Of a stretch of 64,000 nt of DNA, positions 43,283 through 51,619 are shown piece by piece. The translations under genes were made by a program, and so were the position numbers. Below the pieces are notes generated by a model. The model was not told the DNA's origin. It was given only the letters and a program-made list of their open reading frames with translations, and did not search any database. The stretch's first letter is position 1. The number at the start of each line of letters is the position of its first letter. Location: NCBI GenBank assembly GCA_964354255.1, contig CAYGYX010000002.1, forward strand, positions 23,388 through 87,387. The letters run 5' to 3'. Origin of the DNA: VGBK01 sp964354255. Lineage in GTDB: Bacteria; Actinomycetota; Acidimicrobiia; Spongiisociales; UBA11373.

Positions 43283-43848
43283 GCGGCCGCATCCTCACCA
43301 TCCCCAACGTGATCTCGCTCGTGCGGGTGGCCCTGGTGCCGCTGTTCCTCTGGCTCCTCTTCGGAGCCGATGCTCCTATGCCCGCCGGGATCCTTCTCGG
43401 GGTGATCGGCGGCACGGACTGGATCGACGGCTTCCTGGCCCGCCGCCTCGGCCAGGTGTCCGAGCTAGGGAAGCTGCTCGATCCCGTCGCCGATCGGCTG
43501 GCCATCACCGCGGCGGTGATCGGCGGGTGGATAGCCGGAGTGCTGCCCTGGCCGGTGGCCCTGGCACTCGTGGTCAGGGAGACCGTCCTTGCCGTCGGAG
43601 CACTGCTCGCCGCCTGGCGCTGGGGAGTGCGGGTCGAGGTGCGCTTCCTGGGCAAGGTGGCCACCTTCGGGCTCTACTCGGCCATCGGGTCCTTCTACGT
43701 GTACGCCGGCTTCCACCATCCCTTCTTCATCTGGTGGGCCTGGGCGGTGGTGGTGCCCGGCCTCATCCTGTACTACCTGGTCGGTGCCCAGTACTTCCTC
43801 GACATCCTGAAGAGGCGACGGCAGGCCGCCCCGGTATCCTCCGGCTGA
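43279..43848 (+). CDS. CDP-alcohol phosphatidyltransferase, PgsA-like
   Basis: 189 residues, about five membrane helices, with the CDP-OH-P motif DWIDGFLARRLGQ ... GKLLDPVADR (about 51-75; all eight key D/G/A/R residues present). Start TIPNVISLVRVALVPLF is typical of phosphatidylglycerophosphate synthase or the actinobacterial PgsA2/cardiolipin group; in Mycobacterium pgsA2 lies near gcvH-garA. Exact acceptor not certain. Confidence 0.88.
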   Translation: MSGRILTIPNVISLVRVALVPLFLWLLFGADAPMPAGILLGVIGGTDWIDGFLARRLGQVSELGKLLDPVADRLAITAAVIGGWIAGVLPWPVALALVVRETVLAVGALLAAWRWGVRVEVRFLGKVATFGLYSAIGSFYVYAGFHHPFFIWWAWAVVVPGLILYYLVGAQYFLDILKRRRQAAPVSSG

Positions 43849-43867
43849 CAGCGATCAGGAGGAGTTG

Positions 43868-44245
43868 GTGAACGTCCCCGAGGACCGCCGCTACACCGAG
43901 GAGCACGAGTGGGCGCTGGCCGAGGACGGCAGGGTCCGTATCGGGATCACCGACTACGCCCAGGAGGCCCTGGGCGACGTCGTGTACGTCGATTTGCCCA
44001 AGGTGGGCCGGCGGGTGCAAGCGGGAGAGACGGTGGCCGAAGTCGAGTCGACCAAGTCGGTGGCCGAGGTCTACGCGCCCCTCAACGGGGCGGTCGTGGC
44101 CGTCAACGGCTCACTCGCCGAGACCCCAGAGCTGATCAACCGCGATCCCTATGGGGAGGGCTGGTTCGTCGTCATCGAGGCGGACGACCCTCTGGTGCTC
44201 GACGGCCTCCTCGACGCGGCTGCCTACCGCGCCCTGCTCGGCTAG
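43868..44245 (+). CDS. gcvH: Glycine cleavage system H protein
   Basis: 125 residues from GTG 43868 (AGGAGG at the right distance; TTG 43865 is too close). EHEWALAEDGRVRIGITDYAQ and the lipoyl-lysine segment VESTKSVAEVYAP are clear. Carries the aminomethyl group between GcvP, GcvT and Lpd. gcvP subunits lie 4.6 kb downstream; gcvT is not in the window. Confidence 0.95.
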   Translation: MNVPEDRRYTEEHEWALAEDGRVRIGITDYAQEALGDVVYVDLPKVGRRVQAGETVAEVESTKSVAEVYAPLNGAVVAVNGSLAETPELINRDPYGEGWFVVIEADDPLVLDGLLDAAAYRALLG

Positions 44246-44281
44246 CTCCCTCCGCTCCAGTCCGGGTTTCGGCGGCAGCAC

Positions 44282-44287
44282 TACCAT
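44282..44287 (+). promoter_or_regulatory. -10 element of the FHA-ftsR unit, leaderless geometry
   Basis: TACCAT ends seven bases before ATG 44295. Confidence 0.5.
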
Positions 44288-44294
44288 TCCTGGG

Positions 44295-44729
44295 ATGGAG
44301 CCACGCGACGAGACTCCCCAGGAGGCGGCCGGAGGTGCGCTGGAGCAGCAGGCCGACGCGACCCTCACCTACGACCCGGTGGACGAGGCCCGCCACTTGC
44401 GAGCGCGCGAGGCCGCCGCCGGCATCCCCGGGCTGGGGGGTTTCGGGCTCGTAGTGACCGACGGGCCGCACGAGGGCACCCACTGGACGCTCTCCGACGG
44501 CCGCAACGAGGCCGGGCGTAACGTCGAAGCCATGCTCTTCCTCGACGACATCACGGTCTCCCGGCACCACGCTGCCTTCCTGTCCGAGGGCGGCCGACTC
44601 TGGCTGGAGGACCTCGGCTCTACCAACGGGACCTACGTCAACGGCAAGCGGGCCGAGCGGGCGGAGCTGTTTCCCGGCGACGAGGTGATCATCGGGCGCT
44701 TCCACCTGGTCGTGGCGCGTGGGGCATGA
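44295..44729 (+). CDS. garA: FHA-domain protein, GarA/OdhI type
   Basis: 144 residues: a flexible N-terminus and one FHA domain (about 50-140) with the phosphothreonine-binding residues GRN (74-76), SRHH (89-92) and STNGTYVN (109-116). The gene order gcvH-FHA-MerR is that of GarA in Mycobacterium and OdhI in Corynebacterium, which inhibit 2-oxoglutarate dehydrogenase and glutamate metabolism when unphosphorylated. Their regulatory ETT motif is replaced by DATLTYDP with Thr23 and Thr25, so control by a PknB/PknG-like kinase is plausible but unproven. Overlaps ftsR by four bases. Confidence 0.85.
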   Translation: MEPRDETPQEAAGGALEQQADATLTYDPVDEARHLRAREAAAGIPGLGGFGLVVTDGPHEGTHWTLSDGRNEAGRNVEAMLFLDDITVSRHHAAFLSEGGRLWLEDLGSTNGTYVNGKRAERAELFPGDEVIIGRFHLVVARGA

Positions 44730-45421
44730 GCGACGGCCGGGCGCTGGCCATCGGGGAAGTGATCGCGCTCCTCAACGAGGAGTTCCCCGACGTCAGTATC
44801 TCCAAACTCCGCTTCCTGGAAAGCCAGGGATTGCTCCGCCCGAGCCGTAGCCCCTCCGGCTACCGCCAGTTCCGCGCGGCAGACGTCGAGCGGGCCCGTT
44901 ACGTGCTGAGACAGCAGCGGGACCACTTCCTGCCGCTCAAGGTCATCAAGGCCAAGCTCAGCGCCTGGGAGCACGGTGAGGAGCCGACCGTCGCCCCGGC
45001 CGCCGGCCCCCCGCCCGACGCCTACTTCGCCGGCGGGAGGGTCCGCATGTCCACAGAGGAGCTCGCCCGCACCACCGGGGTGACGGTGGACTTCGTCCAC
45101 CGCCTCGTCCAGGACGGGGTGCTCGACTCGCGGCGGGATGCCCAGGGCGAGCTCCAATTCACCGAGGACGACGCGGCGGTGACCCGCGCCGCTAATCGCC
45201 TCGTGGCGCGCGGCCTGGAGCCCCGGCATGTGAAATCCCTGCGGCTGGCCTTCAATCGGGAGACGGACTTGCTCGCCCAGCTGGCGGGCCCCTTGCTCCG
45301 CCACCGTACCCCCGCCAGCCGCCGACAGGCTGCCGAGATCCTGGCCGACTGCGCCCAGGCGGCACGCGACCTCCAGGATGCGGCCGTGCGCTCCCAGCTG
45401 CGGGAACTGCTCGAGGGCTGA
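44726..45421 (+). CDS. ftsR: MerR-family regulator FtsR
   Basis: 231 residues with a MerR winged helix at the N-terminus (IGEVIALLNEEFPDVSISKLRFLESQGLL) and a second helix-turn-helix-like segment (about 112-160). Matches Rv1828/FtsR, an activator of ftsZ in Corynebacterium. No small-molecule cysteine site. Coupled to the FHA gene. Confidence 0.87.
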   Translation: MSDGRALAIGEVIALLNEEFPDVSISKLRFLESQGLLRPSRSPSGYRQFRAADVERARYVLRQQRDHFLPLKVIKAKLSAWEHGEEPTVAPAAGPPPDAYFAGGRVRMSTEELARTTGVTVDFVHRLVQDGVLDSRRDAQGELQFTEDDAAVTRAANRLVARGLEPRHVKSLRLAFNRETDLLAQLAGPLLRHRTPASRRQAAEILADCAQAARDLQDAAVRSQLRELLEG

Positions 45422-45423
45422 GG

Positions 45424-46482
45424 ATGACCGCCCTTGCCGCCCTGACACTCGCGTTGGCGCTGATGCCCCAGGCCTCATTGACACCGCTGACCACCCCTCT
45501 CCCTCCGCTGCCCATCGCCGTCTTCCCAGACCACGAGCCGCCCCGGCTTACCGCCGGCGCCTGGGCGCTCTACTCGGTGGACGAAGGGGCCATGATCTGG
45601 GCAAGCGCCGCCGATCAGGTGCGCCCTCCGGCCTCGGTGACCAAGCTGATGACCGCCCTGCTCGTCGTGGAGGCCGGGATCGACCCGGCCGAGGAGGTGA
45701 CCATCAGCGCGGCCGCCGCGGCCGAGCCCATCGGGTACGTGGGCCAGCAGAAGATCTACGAGGGCGAAGTGTGGACGGTGGAGGCCCTGCTCACCGACCT
45801 GCTCATCTACTCGGACAACGGGGCGGCGATCGCCTTAGCGGAGCGCGTGGCCGGCTCGGTGGCAGCCTTCGTGGAACTGATGAACGAGCGAGCAGCTGAG
45901 CTGGGAATGACCAGCACCAACTTCGAGAACCCCAACGGGCTGGACAAGGCCGGCCACGTCTCCTCCGCCCGGGACCTGATCCGCCTCGGGGCGGCAGTCA
46001 TCGGCCAGCCCCGCATCGCCATGATCACCCGGGTCAAGTACATCACCTTCACCCCGGGCGGACGGGTCATGGAAGTCAAGAACACCAACCGCCTGCTCGG
46101 CACGTTCCCCGGGGTGTTCGGGCTGAAGACGGGGGACACACTGACTGCCCGGCAGGTACTGCTCTCCTACGCTGCCCTTCCTCATGAGGATTTCCTGGGC
46201 GTGGTCATGGGCACCGACGGCCACATGAGGGACACCAGGGCCCTCATCGCCTATGCGATGCGCACGCTCGGGCCCAAGGACTGCTTCTACTCCGTGGGGG
46301 CGGACCTCCCGGCCCTGGCCGAATGGCCAGAGTGGCTGCTCGCCCGCATCGACGCCGCTGGGACTCTGGACGACGGCCACCGCGCCGGCATCCCCACCCC
46401 GCTCAGCCCGGCCGAGCGTGAGCTCACCGCGGCCCTGCGCGACCTGCTCCCCAGGGTCCTCGGGGGAGGGGAGGGCTCGTGA
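45424..46482 (+). CDS. D-alanyl-D-alanine carboxypeptidase (PBP5/DacA family)
   Basis: 352 residues. Penicillin-binding motifs: SVTK with S71-K74, SDN at 130-132 and KTG at 235-237. The short hydrophobic N-terminus (about 1-19) should export it. It trims the terminal D-Ala of peptidoglycan stem peptides. There is no obvious C-terminal membrane anchor, though a short helical tail is present. Inserted, with hpt, between ftsR and the bifunctional nuclease compared with Mycobacterium. Confidence 0.9.
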   Translation: MTALAALTLALALMPQASLTPLTTPLPPLPIAVFPDHEPPRLTAGAWALYSVDEGAMIWASAADQVRPPASVTKLMTALLVVEAGIDPAEEVTISAAAAAEPIGYVGQQKIYEGEVWTVEALLTDLLIYSDNGAAIALAERVAGSVAAFVELMNERAAELGMTSTNFENPNGLDKAGHVSSARDLIRLGAAVIGQPRIAMITRVKYITFTPGGRVMEVKNTNRLLGTFPGVFGLKTGDTLTARQVLLSYAALPHEDFLGVVMGTDGHMRDTRALIAYAMRTLGPKDCFYSVGADLPALAEWPEWLLARIDAAGTLDDGHRAGIPTPLSPAERELTAALRDLLPRVLGGGEGS

Positions 46483-47060
46483 GCGTCATGGCCCTGGCGG
46501 TCTCCGCGGCCACCATCGCGGCCCGGGTTTCCGAAATGGCCGCCGCGATCCGCGCCGACTTCGAAGGCAAGGAGCCCGTCCTGCTCGGTGTACTGCAGGG
46601 CGCGGTCCCCTTCCTGGCCGACCTGAGCCGCCAGCTCTCCCCCCGGGTCGACGTCGACTTCCTGAGCCTCACTCGCTTCGGGTCGGAGGGGCGCGTCGCC
46701 ATCTCCGTCGACAGCGCCACCCCCATCTCCGGGCGACACGTGCTCCTGGTGGAGGACATCGTGGACACCGGCCTCACCCTCGCTTACCTCCTGAGCTTGC
46801 TCGAGACACGCCGGCCGGCCTCGCTGACCACCGTGACCCTCCTCGACAAGCGCAGCCGGCGCATCGTCGATGTGCCCCTCCGCTACCGTGGCTTCCAGGT
46901 GGGTGACGAGTTCCTGCTCGGCTACGGCCTCGACTGGGAGGGCCGGTACCGGAACCTGCCGGCGTTGTGGGCGGTGATCGACCTCGCCGATTTCCGGCGC
47001 CACCCCGAAGCAGCCACCCGGGGCGTCTTCGGCGGCGACGGTGATAAGGTGAGCGTATGA
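46479..47060 (+). CDS. hpt: Hypoxanthine phosphoribosyltransferase
   Basis: 193 residues; PRPP-binding loop VLLVEDIVDTGLTLAYLL (about 88-105), LLGVLQGAVPFLADL and the purine-contacting DFLLGYGLDWEGRYRNLP type end (here DEFLLGYGLDW). Salvages hypoxanthine/guanine. GTG overlaps the upstream stop; ATG 46488 is the alternative start. Confidence 0.9.
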   Translation: MSVMALAVSAATIAARVSEMAAAIRADFEGKEPVLLGVLQGAVPFLADLSRQLSPRVDVDFLSLTRFGSEGRVAISVDSATPISGRHVLLVEDIVDTGLTLAYLLSLLETRRPASLTTVTLLDKRSRRIVDVPLRYRGFQVGDEFLLGYGLDWEGRYRNLPALWAVIDLADFRRHPEAATRGVFGGDGDKVSV

Positions 47061-47545
47061 CCGAGGGTGTGCCCGTCGAGCTGGTCGGGGTGCGGATCGA
47101 GCTCCCCAGCAACCAGCCGATCGTTCTCCTGAAGGAGGTCGACGGCACTCGTTACCTGCCCATCTGGATCGGGGCAGGTGAGGCAACCGCCATCGCCTTC
47201 GCCCTCGAGGGAGTGCAGTCGCAACGTCCCCTCACCCACGACCTCCTCAGGCTTTCAGTCGAGGCCCTCGACGCCCAGGTGCGCCGGGTGGTCGTCACCG
47301 AGATGCGCGACGGCATCTACTACGCGGACCTGGTCTTCTCCCGCGATGGCAACGAGATCACCGTGTCCTCGCGGCCCTCCGACGCCATCGCCCTCGCCGC
47401 CCGCACCGGATCGCCCATCTTCGTTTCCCCTCGCGTTCTCGAGGAGTCGGGCGTGGAGATCCGGGACGAGGATGAGGAGGACGAGGTCGCCCGCTTTCGC
47501 AGCTTCCTCGACTCGGTGACGCCGGAGGACTTCGACGCAAGCTGA
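47057..47545 (+). CDS. Bifunctional nuclease family protein (DUF151)
   Basis: 162 residues of the BFN fold: IVLLKEVDGTRYLPIWIG at the start, SSRPSDAIALAARTGSPIFV near 110, then an acidic tail EIRDEDEEDEV. Same place as Rv1829 in Mycobacterium. Biochemical role in bacteria is unclear. Followed by a T-tracted hairpin, so it ends a transcription unit. Confidence 0.88.
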   Translation: MTEGVPVELVGVRIELPSNQPIVLLKEVDGTRYLPIWIGAGEATAIAFALEGVQSQRPLTHDLLRLSVEALDAQVRRVVVTEMRDGIYYADLVFSRDGNEITVSSRPSDAIALAARTGSPIFVSPRVLEESGVEIRDEDEEDEVARFRSFLDSVTPEDFDAS

Positions 47546-47622
47546 GAGGGCCCCTCGCAGCCGGGGGACCGATGGTCCTCATCCCCATCACCACCGGCCG
47601 ACTGAGCCCCCCGTCCGCCGGT

Positions 47623-47648
47623 CGGCTGGGGCCCCAGCCGGCAGTTTT
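47623..47648 (+). terminator. Rho-independent terminator after the bifunctional nuclease gene
   Basis: A perfect 18-base palindrome (CGGCTGGGG/CCCCAGCCG) followed after four bases by TTTT. It is the only hairpin in the window that I found with a T-tract. Confidence 0.65.
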
Positions 47649-47652
47649 CCAC

Positions 47653-47690
47653 AGGGGTTGTTGACAACCCCTGGTCGCGCCATCTAGTTT
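47653..47690 (+). promoter_or_regulatory. Promoter of the second merR gene with overlapping palindromic operator
   Basis: TTGACA (47661-47666) and TAGTTT (47685-47690) are separated by 18 bases, the best -35/-10 pair in the window. A 20-base inverted repeat AGGGGTTG-TTGA-CAACCCCT (47653-47672) covers the -35. MerR proteins often act on long-spaced promoters of this type, so autoregulation is possible. Confidence 0.55.
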
Positions 47691-47754
47691 CACGGCAGTA
47701 GTTCCAGGTCCGGGAATTACCGTGGTGTAAGCTCTCGGGGAGGTGAGCCACGCC

Positions 47755-48219
47755 GTGAGTGAGGAACAGGGCTATCGGGCCCCGCAGGTCTGCAAGATTG
47801 TCGGCATCACCTACCGGCAACTCGACTACTGGGCCCGTACCGCGTTGCTGGCCCCTTCCCTCCGCCAGGCGAGCGGCTCGGGATCGCACCGGCTCTACGC
47901 CTTCCAGGACATCGTGCAGCTCCGGGTGGTCAAGCGGCTCCTCGATGCCGGCATGAGCCTGAAGCGCATCCGCCAGGCCGTAGGGATACTCCGTGATCAG
48001 CTGCACAGCGAGCGTCCCCTCACCGACGTCACTCTCCTCTCCGACGGTTCCACCATCTACGCCGCCCAGAGCGCCGACGAGGTCGTCGACGTCTTCCGGC
48101 GAGGCCAGGGGGTGTTCGGCATCGCGGTGGGCCCCGTCCAGGAAGAGCTCGAGGGGGAGCTGCACCGGCTCTTCCCCGACCTCCCGGCCATCGAGACCCA
48201 CGTGCCCGTGGAAGCGTGA
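47755..48219 (+). CDS. MerR-family regulator (Rv1830-like)
   Basis: 154 residues from GTG 47755, which has GGGGAGGTGA upstream. Winged helix: YRAPQVCKIVGITYRQLDYW, SGSGSHRLYAFQDIVQL; dimer helix and a small C-terminal region follow. Position matches Mycobacterium Rv1830. One Cys (in VCKIVG) but no metal-binding cluster. Confidence 0.85.
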   Translation: MSEEQGYRAPQVCKIVGITYRQLDYWARTALLAPSLRQASGSGSHRLYAFQDIVQLRVVKRLLDAGMSLKRIRQAVGILRDQLHSERPLTDVTLLSDGSTIYAAQSADEVVDVFRRGQGVFGIAVGPVQEELEGELHRLFPDLPAIETHVPVEA

Positions 48220-48662
48220 CCGGTCCCGCCGACACCGACGACTTTGCTTCCCCGGCGGACGCCGTCGATTTCGCTCACCACAGTGAGGAGCAGTTCGCCC
48301 GCTTGCTCGACTTCTACGGGATCGACTGGGAGTACGAGCCCCGTTCCTTCCCCGTCGAGTTCGACGAGGCCGGCGCCCCCAGCGGCTACTTCACCCCGGA
48401 CTTCTACCTGCCGGATGAGGACCTGTTCATCGAGATCACGACCATGAACCAGAAACTGGTGACCAAGAAGAACCGCAAGGTGCGCCGGCTGCGGTCCCTG
48501 TACCCGGAGGTCCGCTGCAAGATCTTCTACCAGCGTGACTATCTGCACCTGCTGGTCAAGTACGGCTTGGAGCCCGGGGAAGCCACCGGCGACCCGGTCC
48601 TGCCCACCCGCCTGCCCGGACCCCCCCAGGTCATCAGCCTCAGTGAGGCGGAGACCGGCTGA
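48216..48662 (+). CDS. PD-(D/E)xK nuclease-like protein
   Basis: 148 residues. The core reads TPDFYLPDEDLFIEIT, matching P-D-x(n)-E-x-K-like nuclease cores (here E-I-T instead of E-x-K), preceded by a helix SEEQFARLLDFYGIDWEYEP. Similar actinobacterial proteins are annotated as hypothetical or as N-terminal parts of fused hpt proteins. Activity is uncertain because the final Lys is missing. Confidence 0.6.
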   Translation: MTGPADTDDFASPADAVDFAHHSEEQFARLLDFYGIDWEYEPRSFPVEFDEAGAPSGYFTPDFYLPDEDLFIEITTMNQKLVTKKNRKVRRLRSLYPEVRCKIFYQRDYLHLLVKYGLEPGEATGDPVLPTRLPGPPQVISLSEAETG

Positions 48663-48692
48663 CCGCCACCGGGAGAGGGCGGCGCCTCCCAC

Positions 48693-48698
48693 TAACCT
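48693..48698 (+). promoter_or_regulatory. -10 element of the gcvPA leader ORF
   Basis: TAACCT ends seven bases before GTG 48706. Confidence 0.45.
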
Positions 48699-48705
48699 GC
48701 GAGCC

Positions 48706-48798
48706 GTGACCAGAACTTTGTTCGCCCTGCGCTTCTTGCCCCTCGAGGAGGCCGCCCGGGGGACACCCCGGAGCAGGCAAGGCGCTGGGGAACGCTGA
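48706..48798 (+). CDS. 30-codon leader ORF in front of gcvPA
   Basis: GTG start, 30 residues beginning MTRTLFALRFLPLEEAA, then basic. The TGA is directly followed by the GTG of gcvPA. It has no recognisable domain. Likely a leaderless start that feeds ribosomes to gcvPA; a glycine riboswitch, the usual control of this operon elsewhere, cannot fit. Confidence 0.4.
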   Translation: MTRTLFALRFLPLEEAARGTPRSRQGAGER

Positions 48799-50133
48799 GT
48801 GGACTTCACCCCGCATACGCCCGCCGACATCGAGCGCATGCTCGGTGCCCTCGGCTTGGGCTCGTGCGAGGACCTGTTCTCCCATCTCCCGGCAGCGGTG
48901 AGGCTCACCCGGCCTCTCGATCTGCCCGGCCCCCTCGCGGAGGCGGAAGTGATGAAGCATCTCGAGGCTCTCGCCTCCCGCAACCGCCCGGACCTGGCCT
49001 GCTTCGCGGGAGGGGGCATCTACGACCACTATCTGCCCCCGGTGGTCCGGGCCCTCACCATGCGCCCCGAGTTCGTCACCTCCTACACGCCCTACCAGAG
49101 CGAGGTGTCCCAGGGCATGCTGCAGGCCCTATTCGAGTACCAGTCCATGGTGGCCGCCATCACCGGGCTGCCGGTAGCCAACGCCTCCCTCTACGACGGG
49201 GCCACGGCGGCCCTCGAGGCGGCCAACCTGGCGGTCGGGGCCACCGGGCGCCGCGGCCTGTGGGTCTCCCGCGGCCTCCCCCCGCAGACGCGCCGGGTGG
49301 TGGCCACCTTCGCCCGGGCCCGCGACCTGGAGATGGTGGAACACCCTCTGGCCGAGGGGCGCACCGCCTGGGACCCCAGCGTCATCCCCGAACCGGCGGT
49401 GGTCATGTTCGCCCAGCCGAACTACCTCGGCGCCATCGAGGACTACGACGCCGCAGCTGCCCTGGCCCACCGGACAGGAGCGCTGGCCGCCGCCTCAGTC
49501 GACCCGATGCTGCTCGGGGTGCTCCGCTCCCCGGGGGCCGCCGGGTGCGACATCGCCTTCGGAGAGGGCCAGCCGCTGGGCAGCCCCCTCTCCTTCGGCG
49601 GGCCCGGGCTCGGGCTCCTGGCGACTTCCGCCGCCCTCATGAGGCGCATCCCCGGGCGCCTGGTCGGACGCACCCGCGACGAAGACGGCCGGGCCGCCTA
49701 CACCTTGACACTGCGCACGCGCGAGCAGGACATCCGTCGGGAGAAAGCCTCCTCCAACATCTGCACCAACCAGGGTCTCAACGCCCTGGCGGCCGCCGTC
49801 CACCTCGCCTGGCTCGGGCCCAACGGGCTGGCCGAGACCGGGCGGCAGAGCATGCAGAAGGCCCACTACCTGGCCGATCGCTTGCGCCGCATCCCGGGGG
49901 TGCGGCTCGCCGTCGGGGCGCCCTTCGCCCGGGAGTTCCCCATCCTGCTGCCCGTCGATCCCGAACGGGTGGTGCAGGCCATGGCCGAGCGCGGGTATCT
50001 GGCCGGCATCGGGCTCTCCGCCGACTACCCGGAGTTCCCCGACGCGCTGCTGGTGGCGGTTACCGAGCAGCGGACCCGGGAGGAGTTGGACGGCTACGCC
50101 ACCGTCCTGGCCGAGGTGGTGGGCAATGCCTGA
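48799..50133 (+). CDS. gcvPA: Glycine dehydrogenase (decarboxylating) subunit 1
   Basis: 444 residues, N-terminal half of the P protein: FAGGGIYDHYLPPVV, SYTPYQSEVSQGMLQALFEYQ and NASLYDGATAALEA. Binds PLP only together with GcvPB. Decarboxylates glycine and loads GcvH. Overlaps gcvPB by eight bases. The two-subunit form differs from the single-chain gcvB of Mycobacterium. Confidence 0.95.
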   Translation: MDFTPHTPADIERMLGALGLGSCEDLFSHLPAAVRLTRPLDLPGPLAEAEVMKHLEALASRNRPDLACFAGGGIYDHYLPPVVRALTMRPEFVTSYTPYQSEVSQGMLQALFEYQSMVAAITGLPVANASLYDGATAALEAANLAVGATGRRGLWVSRGLPPQTRRVVATFARARDLEMVEHPLAEGRTAWDPSVIPEPAVVMFAQPNYLGAIEDYDAAAALAHRTGALAAASVDPMLLGVLRSPGAAGCDIAFGEGQPLGSPLSFGGPGLGLLATSAALMRRIPGRLVGRTRDEDGRAAYTLTLRTREQDIRREKASSNICTNQGLNALAAAVHLAWLGPNGLAETGRQSMQKAHYLADRLRRIPGVRLAVGAPFAREFPILLPVDPERVVQAMAERGYLAGIGLSADYPEFPDALLVAVTEQRTREELDGYATVLAEVVGNA

Positions 50134-51619
50134 GCCGGGCGGACGGGCATCTTCGGCACCCCTGGTGGGGGGAGGCACCGAGCCGACGCTGGCCGGCCTT
50201 TCCGTCCCGGGGCGCCGCGCCTGGTCGTTACCCGCGCTCGATGTCCCGGAACAGACACTCGTGCTTCCCGAGGCCGCCGCCGCGTCCCCGGCCCTGCCTG
50301 AGGTGAGCGAGCGGGACCTCGTGGCCCATTTCACCCGGCTGGCCCACCGCAACTTCGCCGTCGATCTCGGGGCCTACCCGCTGGGCTCCTGCACCATGAA
50401 GTACAACCCGAAGGTGGCCGATTGGGCGGCGGAGAGGCCCGGGTTCACCGGCCTCCACCCGGCAACTCCGCCGGCCTTCGCCCAGGGCGCCCTCGCCGTG
50501 CTGCTGGAGGCAGAGCAGTTCCTGTGCGAGGTGACCGGCATGGCCCGGGCCACTTTCCAGCCCCCGGCCGGCGCGGCCGGGGAGCTGACCGGGCTCCTGG
50601 TGATGCGGGCGCATCACACCGCCCAGGGCAACCCCCGGGCCCGGGTGATCATCCCCGACTCGGCCCACGGGACCAACCCGGCATCCGTGACCCTGGCCGG
50701 CTACGAGGTGGTACCGGTGCCGAGCAACGCCCGGGGCATGGTCGACCTGGCAGCCCTGCGGCGCCTGGTCGACACCGAGGTCGCCGGGCTGATGCTCACC
50801 AACCCGAACACGCTCGGGCTGTTCGAGGAGGACATCTGCGAGATCGCCCGCGTGGTGCACGAGGCGGGGGGCCTGGTGTACTACGACGGTGCCAACCTGA
50901 ACGCCATCCTCGGGGTCGCCCGGCCCGGCGACATGGGCTTCGACATCGTCCACTCCAACCTGCACAAGACCTTCGCGACCCCGCACGGTGGGGGAGGGCC
51001 CGGCTCAGGCCCGGTGGCGGTAGTGGAACACCTGGCCCGCTACCTCCCCGGCCCCCTGCCGGCGGAGCACGCCGACGGCTCCCTGGGCTGGGAGATGCCG
51101 GAGGCCTCCATCGGGCAGGTGCACGGGCACCACGGCAACTTCCTGGTCGTGGTACGGGCCCTGGCCTACATGCTCGCCCTGGGCGGTGAGGGCCTGCGAC
51201 GGGTGGCCGAACGCTCGGTGCTCAACGCCCGCTACCTGGCGTCGCTGGTTGCCGCCGAATACGACATTCCTTTCCCCGAGCCGTGCATGCACGAGTTCGT
51301 CGCCTCCGCCACCCGCCTCAAGCGGGAAACGGGCCTACGCGCCGCCGACGTCGCCAAGGCCCTCCTCGACCGGGGGTTCCATGCCCCCACCATGTACTTC
51401 CCCCTGATCGTGGACGAGGCCCTCATGGTGGAACCCACCGAGACGGAATCGCCGGAGACGCTGGAGGCGCTGGCCGCCGCCCTGCTCGCGATAGCCGAAG
51501 AGGCCCGGGACGACCCGGCCGCGGCCCACGCCCATCCGCGGGAGACCCCGGTGGCGCGGCTCGACGAGGCCTCGGCCGCCCGCCGCCCCGTCCTCACCTG
51601 GTTCACCGAGGAGCCATGA
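50126..51619 (+). CDS. gcvPB: Glycine dehydrogenase (decarboxylating) subunit 2
   Basis: 497 residues. The PLP lysine lies in HSNLHKTFATPHGGGGPG; YPLGSCTMKYNPK and DSAHGTNPAS are further signatures. Catalytic partner of GcvPA. ATG overlaps the gcvPA end; the stop overlaps ppgK. Confidence 0.95.
   Translation: MPEPGGRASSAPLVGGGTEPTLAGLSVPGRRAWSLPALDVPEQTLVLPEAAAASPALPEVSERDLVAHFTRLAHRNFAVDLGAYPLGSCTMKYNPKVADWAAERPGFTGLHPATPPAFAQGALAVLLEAEQFLCEVTGMARATFQPPAGAAGELTGLLVMRAHHTAQGNPRARVIIPDSAHGTNPASVTLAGYEVVPVPSNARGMVDLAALRRLVDTEVAGLMLTNPNTLGLFEEDICEIARVVHEAGGLVYYDGANLNAILGVARPGDMGFDIVHSNLHKTFATPHGGGGPGSGPVAVVEHLARYLPGPLPAEHADGSLGWEMPEASIGQVHGHHGNFLVVVRALAYMLALGGEGLRRVAERSVLNARYLASLVAAEYDIPFPEPCMHEFVASATRLKRETGLRAADVAKALLDRGFHAPTMYFPLIVDEALMVEPTETESPETLEALAAALLAIAEEARDDPAAAHAHPRETPVARLDEASAARRPVLTWFTEEP

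Noticed and set aside
47645..47653. DnaA-box-like TTTTCCACA
   Set aside because: Single copy with one mismatch, next to a terminator; no cluster of boxes, no dnaA/dnaN neighbours, so not an origin.
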